Part shown: in pieces, positions 34,055-42,687 of the stretch
Numbering within the stretch: the stretch's first letter is position 1
Layout of the letters: the number at the start of each line of letters is the position of its first letter
NCBI RefSeq assembly: GCF_036173105.1
Contig: NZ_CP108053.1
Span: 4,216,001 to 4,280,000 of the forward strand
Reading direction: 5' to 3'
Source: Streptomyces sp. NBC_00287
Lineage (GTDB): Bacteria > Actinomycetota > Actinomycetes > Streptomycetales > Streptomycetaceae
DNA length: 64,000 bases
Position numbers and translations under genes: made by a program
The notes under the pieces: generated by a model
Seen by the model: the letters and a program-made list of their open reading frames with translations, nothing else
Databases searched by the model: none
Told to the model about the DNA's origin: nothing

Positions 34055-34900
34055 CTACAAGTACTCGGCGTACTTGTCCAGCGCCTTCAACACCTCTTCC
34101 TCCCCTGCGGGCGGCAGCTGCGCCACGACCTCCTCGATGCCGAGGTCCGCGTAGTGCGCGAGCTTTCCGGGGCTGGGGTAGATGGCGTACGGCACGATCT
34201 GGAGTGCGGCGGGGTCGCGGCCCGCGTCGGCCCAGGCGGTACGGAGCACCGGCAGCGTCTCGGTCAGTCCGCGCCCGCCGATGGGCATCCAGCCGTCGGC
34301 GTACTCGCAGATGTGGGAGAAGAGCTTGGGTCCGGCGGCGCCGCCGACGAGGGTGCGGGGGCCGGTGACGGGCCCGCGCGGCTTCTGCACCGGCTTGGGG
34401 TAGGCGTAGGAGGCGCGCACGCTCGCGAACTCGCCCTCGTAGGCGGTCGGTTCCTCCGCCCACAGGGCGCGCATCAACGCCATCCGGTCCCGGCCGAGTT
34501 CACGCCGGGTGCGCCACTCGACACCGTGGTCGGCGGCCTCCTCCACGTTCCAGCCGAAGCCGAGGCCGAGGGTGAAACGTCCGTCGGAGAGATGGTCGAC
34601 GGTCGCGATCTGCTTGGCCAGGACCACCGGGTCGTGCTGGGCGACCAGCGTGATGCCGGTGCCGAGGCCGAGGCGCTCGGTCACGGCGGCGGCCTGGCCG
34701 AGCGCGACGAAGGGATCGAGGGTACGGCCGTACTCGGGCGGCGGCTCGCCGCCGGCCGGGTACGGGGTGGTCCGCTCGACGGGGATGTGGGTGTGCTCGG
34801 GCAGATACAGCCCGCCGAACCCACGCTGCTCCAGCTCGCGGGCGAGCCGGGTCGGGGTGATCGTCTCGTCGGTGAGGAAGATCGTGACGGAGAGGCGCAT
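34055..34900 (-). CDS. Luciferase-like (LLM) F420-dependent-type oxidoreductase
   Basis: 281 residues, TIM-barrel luciferase family. MRLSVTIFLTDETITPTRLA start, GGLYLPEHTHIPVER, RLGLGTGITLVAQHDPVVLA, KQIATVDHLSDGRFTLGLG and FGWNVEE are typical of F420-linked TIGR03619-type proteins. ATG 34900 begins the conserved beta-strand; the longer start adds 12 residues. It lies just beyond fbiC on the same strand. Substrate unknown; cofactor F420 is inferred from family and context. Confidence 0.87.
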   Translation of the reverse strand: MRLSVTIFLTDETITPTRLARELEQRGFGGLYLPEHTHIPVERTTPYPAGGEPPPEYGRTLDPFVALGQAAAVTERLGLGTGITLVAQHDPVVLAKQIATVDHLSDGRFTLGLGFGWNVEEAADHGVEWRTRRELGRDRMALMRALWAEEPTAYEGEFASVRASYAYPKPVQKPRGPVTGPRTLVGGAAGPKLFSHICEYADGWMPIGGRGLTETLPVLRTAWADAGRDPAALQIVPYAIYPSPGKLAHYADLGIEEVVAQLPPAGEEEVLKALDKYAEYL

Positions 34901-35031
34901 GTCACATCTGTACCCGGGGTGGCTTGAGAAGTCCATACCGACTGGTCGGCATCCAAGGCGGGCTTCGCTCGATGCCCGCCGATTCCCTTCCCGTCCTTAC
35001 GAGTTCACGCCCGAGGGGAACACTCCCGGGC

Positions 35032-36543
35032 ATGTGTGATGACGACGCAAGGCTCGGAAGACGCGCCCTGATCGTGACGGGCGCCACGGCTGCGCTTACG
35101 TTGGGAAGCGTGACCTTCGCGAGAGGGGCGGACGACATGCACCAAGCCGAGACCCGTACGGTAAGCGGGACTCTGCCCCCCGGCTCGCCCGATTTCGTGT
35201 ACGTCCCCGTCGAAGTACCCGACGGGGTCAGGGAGATCAAGGTCTCCTACACCTACGACCGCCCGACGGTCCCGGCCGGCACCCCTGGCAACGCCCTCGA
35301 CATCGGCATCTTCGACGAACGCGGCACCGACCTGGGCGGCAAGGGCTTCCGCGGCTGGTCCGGCGGCGCCCGCACGGAGTTCTTCATCCGCGCCGACGAC
35401 GCGACGCCGGCGTACATCCCCGGCCCGGTCAACGAGGGCACCTGGCACATCGCCCTCGGCCCCTACACCGTCGCCCCGCAGGGCCTGAGCTACGAGCTCA
35501 CAATCACTCTCCTCTACGGCGAGCAGGGCGCCGTGGCGGAACCCGTCTACCCGCCGCAGCGGGCCAGGGGACGCGGCCGGGACTGGTACCGCGGCGACTG
35601 CCATCTGCACTCCTGGTACTCCGACGGCCGCCGCACCCCCGCGGAGATCGCCGAGCTCGCCCGGGCCGCGGGGCTGGACTTCATCAACAGCTCCGAGCAC
35701 AACACGCACGCCGCGCACGCGCACTGGGCCGATGTCGCCGGCGACGACCTCCTGGTGATGCTGGGCGAGGAGGTCACCACCCGCAACGGTCACGTCCTCG
35801 CCCTCGGCACGGAACCCGGCACCTTCGTCGACTGGCGCTACCGGGCCCGCGACAACCGCTTCGGCAAGTTCGCCCGCCGGATCCGGGCCTCCGGCGGACT
35901 GGTGGTCCCCGCCCATCCGCACGCAACCTGCATCGGCTGCAACTGGAAGTTCGGCTTCGGCGAGGCGGACGCGGTGGAGGTGTGGAACGGTCCGTACACC
36001 CCCGACGACGAGGTTTCGCTGGCCGACTGGGACGGGATGCTGGTGGCGTCGGTACGGGAGGGGCGGGCCTGGATCCCGGCCATGGGCAACAGCGACGCGC
36101 ACCGAGCCCCTGACCCCGTGGGGTCGCCGCAGACGGTGGTGCTCGCCGATGACCTGACCCGGGAGGCGATTCAGGAGGGGATCCGGGCGGGGCGGTCGTA
36201 TGTCGCCGAGTCGAAGAATGTGTCGGTGACCTTCACGGCGTCGGGTGGGCGGGGGCAGCACGCGGGCATCGGCGAGCGGTTGCGGGTGGACCGGGATACG
36301 CCGGTGACTGTCCGTCTGGAGGTCACGGGGGCGCCGCGGTGCGCGGTGCGGTTCGTGACAGATCAGGGCGTGCTGTTCACGAGTGCGCCGCTGCCGGTTT
36401 CGGGGGCGGGGGTGGTGGAGTGGCGGACGACGCCTTCGTATGCGGCTTATGTGCGGGCGGAGTTGCGTCATGAGGCGGTGCTGGCGCCGCTGCCAGGGGC
36501 GTTGGCGGCGTTCACGAACCCCATATTTTTGGGGCGGGACTGA
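35032..36543 (+). CDS. CehA/McbA-type PHP-domain metallohydrolase, Tat-exported
   Basis: 503 residues. A twin-arginine-like start (LGRRALIVTGATAALTLGSV) predicts export. A beta-sandwich N-terminal part to about residue 175 is followed by a PHP metal site: GDCHLHSWYSDG, NSSEHNTHA, VPAHPHATC, MGNSDAHR. It then ends with a beta domain. CehA/McbA homologues hydrolyse carbaryl, but natural substrates (phosphoesters or esters) are unknown. ATG 35032 chosen because the Tat motif follows; GAGGGGAA lies upstream. Confidence 0.85.
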   Translation: MCDDDARLGRRALIVTGATAALTLGSVTFARGADDMHQAETRTVSGTLPPGSPDFVYVPVEVPDGVREIKVSYTYDRPTVPAGTPGNALDIGIFDERGTDLGGKGFRGWSGGARTEFFIRADDATPAYIPGPVNEGTWHIALGPYTVAPQGLSYELTITLLYGEQGAVAEPVYPPQRARGRGRDWYRGDCHLHSWYSDGRRTPAEIAELARAAGLDFINSSEHNTHAAHAHWADVAGDDLLVMLGEEVTTRNGHVLALGTEPGTFVDWRYRARDNRFGKFARRIRASGGLVVPAHPHATCIGCNWKFGFGEADAVEVWNGPYTPDDEVSLADWDGMLVASVREGRAWIPAMGNSDAHRAPDPVGSPQTVVLADDLTREAIQEGIRAGRSYVAESKNVSVTFTASGGRGQHAGIGERLRVDRDTPVTVRLEVTGAPRCAVRFVTDQGVLFTSAPLPVSGAGVVEWRTTPSYAAYVRAELRHEAVLAPLPGALAAFTNPIFLGRD

Positions 36544-36570
36544 TTCGTTTTCGGCTGCGGGCCGGTGGGG

Positions 36571-36620
36571 GCCGGTCGCGCCCACGCGGCGTAGCCGCAT
36601 ATCGATACAGCCTCGCGCCC
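36571..36620 (+). repeat. Dispersed intergenic repeat R1, copy b
   Basis: Second copy of the 33981-34030 element, same orientation, 28 bp after the PHP gene stop; the hairpin is GCGGC-GTA-GCCGC. Confidence 0.75.
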
Positions 36621-36639
36621 CCGGTGGGTTGAGTGACCG

Positions 36640-36774
36640 TCACTTAATGGTCACGTAGTCGAAGGAGGCCGGGCCGTTGCCGCCCGCGACGTACTCAGCG
36701 GTGCCGTACTCCCCCAGGGCGGCGGCGGCCAGGCAGAGCAGGATCTCCAGCCTCGCGACACTGAGCATGGCCAT
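36640..36774 (-). pseudogene. Short ORF, possible remnant of a larger gene's 3' end
   Basis: 44 codons (MAMLSVARLEILLCLAAAAL, ending GPASFDYVTIK). It looks like a real protein tail with a hydrophobic helix, but the open frame upstream runs into dispersed repeat R2 and loses coding character. Either a small membrane peptide or a gene fragment; weak. Confidence 0.25.
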
Positions 36775-36822
36775 GTCCCAGGAGGCCAGGTCGGAGCCCA
36801 CCTCGGACCGGCAGCGCCCTGG

Positions 36823-36850
36823 AGGGGCGCGGGGAACTGCGCGACCAGCC
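36823..36850 (+). repeat. Dispersed intergenic repeat R2, copy a
   Basis: 28-base element beginning AGGGGCGCGGGGAACTGCGC; identical to 41412-41439, same orientation. Frequent between Streptomyces genes as I remember. Confidence 0.8.
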
Positions 36851-36903
36851 ACGACGGGGCCGCGGACGACCGACGGCATATCGCGGCACTTCCAGCGGAG
36901 CGC

Positions 36904-37674
36904 TCAGCACAGAAGGTCGACGACGACGGCCGCGTGATCGGAGGGCCAGACCCCGTCCACGGGCCGGTCACCGGCTCGCCGTGCGTCCCGGACGGACGTC
37001 GGGCCGCCCAGATGGACGTAGTCGATCCGCGCGCCCTGCCGCGGGCCGTCCGGGGTGTACGGGAGCTCCGGGTCCCAGTCCCAGGTCGCCGAGGGTGCCG
37101 TCGGATCCGCCTCCTCCCAGGCATCACGGAAGTGGCGGCGAAACAGGCGCAGTTCCTCCGCCTCCGGCTCGGCGTTGAAGTCTCCGGTGACGATCACGGG
37201 GCCGTCACGGCGGGCGAACTCGGCGAGTGCGGCGGCCTGTTGGCAGCGTACGGCGGAGGCGCTCGGGGCTGATGTCAGATGGGCGGTGAAGAAGTGCGCC
37301 GGGCCCGTCCGCGCGTAGAGAGCGAGCCGTCCGTCATCAAGCTCGGGCGGCGCGGGCAGTCGTAGGACATCCGTCTCCTCCACCGGCCACCGGCTCAGCA
37401 CCGCGGCGCCGATATCCACCGACGCGTCCCCGATCCGCCGCCGCCACCGCTCCGGCGCCGGGGAGGCCGCCCAGGTCCAGTGCAGGCCCAACTCCCCCGC
37501 CAGCCATTCCGCTAGGTTCTCCCCGTCGGCGGCCCACACCTCCTGCAGGCCCACGAGGTCGGGCCGCAGCTCCCGCAGCACGGAGCGGATCGCCTTCTGC
37601 CGCTCGTGCCACGGCCCGAACCGCCACCACAGGTTCCAGGTCACCACGCGCACGGCCACCCACCCCTCGGTCAT
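36904..37674 (-). CDS. Endonuclease/exonuclease/phosphatase (EEP) family protein
   Basis: 256 residues with the full EEP motif set: VVTWNLWWR, LVGLQEVW (metal Glu), VIVTGDFNAEPEAEE, ARIDYVHLG and PSDHAAVVVDL (catalytic His). Family members cut phosphodiester or phosphate esters (nucleases, sphingomyelinases, inositol phosphatases). No signal peptide, so cytoplasmic. Substrate cannot be read from sequence. ATG 37674 assumed, with an in-frame GTG five codons in. Confidence 0.87.
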   Translation of the reverse strand: MTEGWVAVRVVTWNLWWRFGPWHERQKAIRSVLRELRPDLVGLQEVWAADGENLAEWLAGELGLHWTWAASPAPERWRRRIGDASVDIGAAVLSRWPVEETDVLRLPAPPELDDGRLALYARTGPAHFFTAHLTSAPSASAVRCQQAAALAEFARRDGPVIVTGDFNAEPEAEELRLFRRHFRDAWEEADPTAPSATWDWDPELPYTPDGPRQGARIDYVHLGGPTSVRDARRAGDRPVDGVWPSDHAAVVVDLLC

Positions 37675-37794
37675 GGCACTGTCAAGGCACCATTAAAGAG
37701 GGCGCGGCGGAACCGCAGCCCGACCACACCGCAAAACGTATGTGAACACGCCCGCACACCGCCGTACCGGCCGATGACAGGAGTCCTACCGACC

Positions 37795-38187
37795 ATGTCC
37801 CGCAGCATCGAGCGCAAGTACCGGGCCGCCAGGGCCTTCCAGCGCCGACTGAACGCCGTCATGCGCCGTCTGCCGAACCACACCCTTCTGGAGACCACGG
37901 GCCGCACCTCGGGCCTGCCCCGCCGTACGCCGGTCGGCGGCCGTCGGGTGGGCGACTCATTCTGGCTGGTCTCGGAGTTCGGCGAGCGTTCGCAGTACGT
38001 GCGCAACATCCGGGTCGACCCGAAGGTCCGGGTACGGATCCACGGCCGCTGGCACGAGGGCACGGCCCATCTGCTGCCGGACGACGACCCGGTGGCCCGG
38101 CTGCGGACACTGCCCCGCTTCAACAGCGCCGCGGTACGGATGATCGGCGCGCAACTGCTCACGGTGCGGGTGGACCTGGCGGACTGA
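37795..38187 (+). CDS. Deazaflavin (F420)-dependent nitroreductase-family protein
   Basis: 130 residues, DDN-type split-barrel. Motif TTGRTSGLPRRTPVGGRRVG, then FWLVSEFGERSQYVRNIR and HGRWHEGTAHLLPDDDPV. Members use F420H2 to reduce quinones or nitro compounds, or act on unsaturated lipids. ATG 37795 is preceded by ACAGGAG; an ATG at 37774 is less good. F420 is expected to be present since fbiC lies nearby. Confidence 0.85.
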   Translation: MSRSIERKYRAARAFQRRLNAVMRRLPNHTLLETTGRTSGLPRRTPVGGRRVGDSFWLVSEFGERSQYVRNIRVDPKVRVRIHGRWHEGTAHLLPDDDPVARLRTLPRFNSAAVRMIGAQLLTVRVDLAD

Positions 38188-38196
38188 GGCTGCCGT

Positions 38197-39642
38197 CTAC
38201 CCCGGCCAGACGATCGACTGCACCTCGCTGTACGCGTGCAGGGCGTAGGACCCCACGTCCCGGCCGACCCCGCTCTTCTTGAAGCCGCCGAAGGGGGCCT
38301 CCATGTTGCGGCCGACCGTGTTGATGCCCACTCCGCCTGCCCTGAGGCGGCGGGCGACGCGGAAGGCTCTGGCCACGTCCGTCGACCAGACGTAGTCGAT
38401 CAGGCCGTAGTCGGAGTCGTTGGCGAGGGTGACTCCCTCGTCCTCCTCGTCGAAGGGGATCACGGAGACGACGGGGCCGAAGATCTCCTCGCGGGCGACG
38501 GTCATGTCGTTGGTGCAGTCGGCGAGGAGGGTGGGGGTGACGTAGAAGCCCTTGTCCAGCGGGGGGCGTTCGCCGCCGGTCACGACCGTCGCTCCCTCCT
38601 TGCGGCCCACCTCGATGTACGACTCCACCCGGTCCCGGTGCGCCGCCGAGATCAGCGGCCCGACGACCGTGTCCGGTTCCCGGGGATCGCCCACCTTCAA
38701 ACGGCGGGCGTAGGCCGCCAGTTGCTCGACAAGACGGTCGTACACCCCCCTCTGCGCCAGCACCCGCGTCGGCGCCGTGCAGATCTGGCCGCTGTAGAAG
38801 GAGAACGTCGTCCCGATCCCGGCCACCGCCGAGCCGATGTCCGCGTCGTCGAAGACGAGCGCCGCGCCCTTTCCGCCGAGCTCCATCAGCTGGCGCTTCA
38901 TCCCCCGCCCGCACACCTCGGCGATACGGCGTCCCACGGCCGTGGAGCCGGTGAAGCTGACCATGTCGACGTCCTCGGAGGCGACCACCGCCTCCCCGAC
39001 CTCCACCGAGGCGCCGGAGACGACGTTCACCACCCCCGGCGGCACCCCGGTCGCCTCCAGGGCCTCCGCCATCCGGTAGACGGAGAGCGGATCCTGCGGG
39101 GCCGGCTTCACCACCACGGTGTTGCCCATCGCCAGGGCCGGGGCGATCTTGCCCGCTGCGTTGGCCCATGGGTTGTTGTACGAGGAGATACAGGCGACGA
39201 CCCCCACCGGCTGCCGCACGGCCAGCGCGCCCATCACCCCCGCCCGCCCCATCGGCCCGGCCTCATTGATCTGCGGCGGAATCGCCCACTCGGCGCTCTC
39301 CACGCGCGCGTACCTGCGAAAGCGGGCGGCGGCCACCCCGACCTGCATCGCGCGAGCCGTAGCCATGGTCGCGCCGGTCTCGGCCTGGGCCAGTTCGGCG
39401 TAGGGCACCAGCCGGTCCCGGATGACGTCCGCCGCCCGCCCGAGAATCGCGGCCCGCTCCTCCGGCGCCGTACGCGACCACGCCCCGAAGGCCTCGCGGG
39501 CCGCGGCACAGGCCGCGTGCACCTGATCCCGCGAGGCCTCGGGAGCCGAGCCGACGGTCTCTTCGGACGCCGGGTCGAGGACGTCGTAGAAGCCGCCCTC
39601 GGGCGACACCCACGACCCCCCGATGAACAGCGACTGGCTCAC
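38197..39642 (-). CDS. Aldehyde dehydrogenase family protein
   Basis: 481 residues. Catalytic Cys in SGQICTAPTRVL, the Glu of ELGGKGAALVFDDAD, and GSTAVGRRIAEVCG in the cofactor region. It should oxidise an aldehyde to an acid with NAD(P)+. GTG 39642 overlaps the upstream amidohydrolase stop (GTGA, 4 bases), so they are one coupled operon. Placed in the predicted regulon through that operon; the substrate is likely an aldehyde from the same catabolic route (inference). Confidence 0.9.
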   Translation of the reverse strand: MSQSLFIGGSWVSPEGGFYDVLDPASEETVGSAPEASRDQVHAACAAAREAFGAWSRTAPEERAAILGRAADVIRDRLVPYAELAQAETGATMATARAMQVGVAAARFRRYARVESAEWAIPPQINEAGPMGRAGVMGALAVRQPVGVVACISSYNNPWANAAGKIAPALAMGNTVVVKPAPQDPLSVYRMAEALEATGVPPGVVNVVSGASVEVGEAVVASEDVDMVSFTGSTAVGRRIAEVCGRGMKRQLMELGGKGAALVFDDADIGSAVAGIGTTFSFYSGQICTAPTRVLAQRGVYDRLVEQLAAYARRLKVGDPREPDTVVGPLISAAHRDRVESYIEVGRKEGATVVTGGERPPLDKGFYVTPTLLADCTNDMTVAREEIFGPVVSVIPFDEEDEGVTLANDSDYGLIDYVWSTDVARAFRVARRLRAGGVGINTVGRNMEAPFGGFKKSGVGRDVGSYALHAYSEVQSIVWPG

Positions 39643-41372
39643 CGTGTGCTCACCGTCCGTGTGTCCCGCCCGGACCGCAGCACCTTCCCCGGCACCGCGC
39701 CCGTCACCACGTCGTCCCGGATCGCCTCGACCCCGTTGACCCACACGGCGCGCACCCCGAGGGCCTTGGAGTCGAGCCGCGGGCTGTCACCCGGCAGGTC
39801 GTGCACCAGGGTGGCCGTACCGGCGTCGATCCGTTCCGGGTCGAAGAGCACCAGATCGGCATGGAACCCCTCCTGCACCCGCCCCCGCTCCCGCAGCCCG
39901 AAGAGCCGCGCCGGGTCGTCGGTCAGCATCCGCACGGCCTGCTCGAGACCGGCCAGCTTCCGCCCCCGCAGACAGTCCCCGAGGAAGCGGGTCGTATACG
40001 GCGCCCCGCACATCCGGTCCAGATGCGCCCCCGCGTCCGAGCCGCCCAGCAGGACGTCCTCGTGCTGCCAGGTCTGGGCCCGCAGCGCCCAGGAGGCGGG
40101 GTCGTTGTCGGGCGGCATGGGCCACAGGACGGTGCGCAGCTCGTCGTTGGCACAGATGTCGACGAGGCAGGCGAAGGGGTCCTGCCCGCGCTCCGCCGCG
40201 ATGTCCCGCACGACCCGCCCGCTGAGCCCACGGTTCGCCTCGCTGTAGGTGTCGCCGATGACGTACCGCCCGAAGTCCGCGAGCCGCCGGAAGACGCCGG
40301 CCTCCTTGGAGGCGGCGCGCTTCAGCATCTCGGCCCGGACCTCGGCGTCCCGGAGTTTCGCGATCCGCTCGGGCACGGGCAGCCCGAGGATCGGCCCCCA
40401 CCCCGGGATCAGGTTGAGCGCGCAGAAGGTGCCCAGGGACATGTTCATCGGCGTCAGGATCGGCATCGTCAGCGCGACGACCCGCCCGCCCGCCTTCCGG
40501 GCCCGCTCACTCGCGAGCAGTTGCCGCGGCACCCGCTCGGGTACGGCGGCGTCGATCGTCAGCACATTCCAGTTCAGGGGCCGCCCCGCCACCGCGCTCA
40601 TCTCCGCGAACAGCTCGATCTCGGCGTCACTGAACTGATCGAGACACCCGGCGACGATCGCCTCGATCTGAGTGCCCTCGTGCTCCCCGACGGCCTTCGA
40701 CAGCGCGAGCAACTCCGCGGGCCGCGCATGCCGGGACGCGACCGGCTGCCCGTCCCCGTCGGAGTGCGTGGACGACTGGGTGGTGGAGAACCCCCAGGCC
40801 CCGGCGTCCATGGCGTCGTGCAGCAGCCGGAGCATGGCGTCGAGCTGATCCCGGGTGGGCTGCCCCCCGACGGCGTCCGCCCCCATGACGTACCGGCGCA
40901 GGGCGCAATGCCCCACCATGAACCCGGCATTGACCGCGATCCGCCCCTCCAGGGCATCCAAATACTCCCCGAAGGACCGCCAACTCCAGGGCGCCCCCTC
41001 CTCCAACGCGACCAGCGACATCCCCTCGACCTTGGACATCATGCGCCGCGTGTAGTCGGCATCGGCGGGGCGATCGGGGTTGAGGGGCGCCAGCGTGAAC
41101 CCACAGTTCCCGGCGGCGACGGTGGTCACTCCGTGATTGAGGGAGGGGGTGGCGTACGGGTCCCAGAAGAGCTGGGCGTCGTAATGGGTGTGGGGATCGA
41201 CGAAGCCGGGGGCGAGGACGAGCCCGGCGGCGTCCTCGGAGGTACGGGCGTCTTCGGTGACACCGGGGGCGATGACGGCGATACGACCGTCGCGTATGCC
41301 GACGTCGGCGGTGTAGGCGGGACCGCCGGTGCCATCAACAACGGACGCACCTTTGATGACGTGATCGAGCAT
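39639..41372 (-). CDS. D-aminoacylase/N-acyl-D-amino-acid deacylase-type amidohydrolase
   Basis: 577 residues, amidohydrolase superfamily. Metal motif APGFVDPHTHYDAQLFWDP, NHGVTTVAAGNCGFTLAP, and late GGSDAGAHLDRMCG. Family members hydrolyse N-acyl amino acids or cyclic amides using Zn. AGGAGGTGAACGTCC precedes the ATG, an excellent ribosome site. First gene of a coupled operon with the aldehyde dehydrogenase; the luciferase-like gene lies upstream 95 bp away with an R2 repeat between them. Substrate unknown. Confidence 0.85.
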   Translation of the reverse strand: MLDHVIKGASVVDGTGGPAYTADVGIRDGRIAVIAPGVTEDARTSEDAAGLVLAPGFVDPHTHYDAQLFWDPYATPSLNHGVTTVAAGNCGFTLAPLNPDRPADADYTRRMMSKVEGMSLVALEEGAPWSWRSFGEYLDALEGRIAVNAGFMVGHCALRRYVMGADAVGGQPTRDQLDAMLRLLHDAMDAGAWGFSTTQSSTHSDGDGQPVASRHARPAELLALSKAVGEHEGTQIEAIVAGCLDQFSDAEIELFAEMSAVAGRPLNWNVLTIDAAVPERVPRQLLASERARKAGGRVVALTMPILTPMNMSLGTFCALNLIPGWGPILGLPVPERIAKLRDAEVRAEMLKRAASKEAGVFRRLADFGRYVIGDTYSEANRGLSGRVVRDIAAERGQDPFACLVDICANDELRTVLWPMPPDNDPASWALRAQTWQHEDVLLGGSDAGAHLDRMCGAPYTTRFLGDCLRGRKLAGLEQAVRMLTDDPARLFGLRERGRVQEGFHADLVLFDPERIDAGTATLVHDLPGDSPRLDSKALGVRAVWVNGVEAIRDDVVTGAVPGKVLRSGRDTRTVSTR

Positions 41373-41411
41373 GGACGTTCACCTCCTGACATACGGGGTG
41401 TTGACGTAGTT

Positions 41412-41439
41412 AGGGGCGCGGGGAACTGCGCGACCAGCC
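41412..41439 (+). repeat. Dispersed intergenic repeat R2, copy b
   Basis: 28-base element identical to 36823-36850, in the 95-bp gap between luciferase-like and amidohydrolase genes. Confidence 0.8.
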
Positions 41440-41467
41440 CCCACCACCCCGCACCCGCCAACGACGC

Positions 41468-42586
41468 TCAGACACCCCTCCGGAACCGCGTAGTCCGATG
41501 CACAGGATCCGTATCGATCTTCGGAATCACGTGCTCCCCAATGAGCCGAATCGTCTGCAAGGTCTCCTCCTTCGGCACCCCCACAGGCAACCCAAAGCTC
41601 AACTGATCGGCCCCGGCCTGCTCCCACCGCTTGCACTGCCGAAGCACCTCATCCGGATCCCCACAGATGACGAGTTCCTCCTCGATGAGCACCTCGACAA
41701 ACTCCGCCGTGTACTCGGGCAACGTCTCCGGCCACACCGGAAACCCCTCAGGCCGAGGAAACGTGTCGTGGTACCGAAAGACCAGCGAGGGCAGATAGTG
41801 CAGCCCCCCGCTCACAGCGATCCGCACAGCCTCCTCATGCGTAGGCGCACAGATCGCCGTCGTCGTCACCATCACGTTGTCGTTGACGAAGTCCCCGATC
41901 GGCTCCGCATCCACGATCGCCGTCTTGTACTGCTCCAGCACCCACTCCATGTCGGAGACCTTCTGCACACTGAACCCCAGCACCCCGAGCCCCTTCTTCG
42001 CGGCCATGGAGTACGACGGAGGCGACCCGGCGGCGTACCACATCGCGGGGTGGGACTTCCCGTACGGCTTGGGCAGCACCTTCCGCGGCGGCAGCGACCA
42101 GTGCTTGCCCTGGAACCCGACGTACTCGTCCTGGAGCCACATCTTCGGGAACTCGGCGATGGTCTCTTCCCAGATCTCCTTGGTGTAGTTCATGTCCGTG
42201 ATGCCGGGCAGGAACCCGAGGATCTCGTGCGACCCGGCACCCCGCCCGCTGCCGAACTCGAAGCGGTTCTCGGAGAGATGGTCGAGCATGGCCACCTTCT
42301 CGGCGACCTTCACGGGGTGGTTGACCTGGGCGAGGGGATTGAAGATCCCGGAGCCGAGATGGATCCGCTCGGTGGCGTGCGCGAGGTACCCGAGGAAGAC
42401 ATCGTTCGCCGACAGATGCGAGTACTCCTCCAGGAAGTGATGCTCGGACGCCCAGGCGTACTTGAACCCGGCCCGGTCCGCCGCGATCACATACTCGGTC
42501 TCCTCCATCAGCGCCTTGTGCTCGGCGAGCGGATCGGTCTCTGCGCGCTTGCCCACGTATCCCTGTACAAAGAGCCCGAATTCCAA
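41468..42586 (-). CDS. Luciferase-like monooxygenase (LLM) family protein
   Basis: 372 residues, bacterial luciferase-type TIM barrel. MEFGLFVQGYVGKRAET start, GFKYAWASEHHFLEEYSHLS, GSGIFNPLAQVNHPVKVAEK, DHLSENRFEFGSGRGAGSHE. The initiation codon is TTG at 42586, since no ATG or GTG precedes the conserved first strand. It uses FMN or F420. Two CTGAC-N5-GTCAG palindromes lie 30 and 87 bp upstream, making it a main target of the predicted regulon. Substrate unknown; possibly an oxygenase of a cyclic ketone or terpenoid. Confidence 0.87.
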   Translation of the reverse strand: MEFGLFVQGYVGKRAETDPLAEHKALMEETEYVIAADRAGFKYAWASEHHFLEEYSHLSANDVFLGYLAHATERIHLGSGIFNPLAQVNHPVKVAEKVAMLDHLSENRFEFGSGRGAGSHEILGFLPGITDMNYTKEIWEETIAEFPKMWLQDEYVGFQGKHWSLPPRKVLPKPYGKSHPAMWYAAGSPPSYSMAAKKGLGVLGFSVQKVSDMEWVLEQYKTAIVDAEPIGDFVNDNVMVTTTAICAPTHEEAVRIAVSGGLHYLPSLVFRYHDTFPRPEGFPVWPETLPEYTAEFVEVLIEEELVICGDPDEVLRQCKRWEQAGADQLSFGLPVGVPKEETLQTIRLIGEHVIPKIDTDPVHRTTRFRRGV

Positions 42587-42615
42587 GGCGGTTCACCGTC
42601 CCCGGTCTGGAGTTT

Positions 42616-42630
42616 CTGATGGTCCGTCAG
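42616..42630. promoter_or_regulatory. Shared palindrome, site B (CTGATGGTCCGTCAG)
   Basis: One mismatch from CTGAC-N5-GTCAG; TCTGAT...GTCAGA flanks extend it to 17 bp. About 30 bp upstream of the TTG of the luciferase-like gene. Confidence 0.78.
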
Positions 42631-42672
42631 ATCGCTGCTGACTGTGGCACCGTCCGCATGAGGCGTCAATAG

Positions 42673-42687
42673 CTGACGGCGAGTCAG
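42673..42687. promoter_or_regulatory. Shared palindrome, site C (CTGACGGCGAGTCAG)
   Basis: Perfect half-sites. It overlaps the last bases of the upstream SDR gene and lies 87 bp upstream of the luciferase-like TTG, so the pair B+C could bind two dimers. Confidence 0.78.

Noticed and set aside
31334..34927. A 1197-codon open frame on the + strand opposite fbiC
   Set aside because: Antisense shadow of fbiC and the next gene; no domain motifs, while the minus strand has two radical-SAM motifs and normal start signals.
41373..41411. A further CTGAC-type palindrome before the D-aminoacylase gene
   Set aside because: Only one half-like CTGAC within CTCCTGACATAC is present, no second half; the gene probably relies on the upstream promoter.
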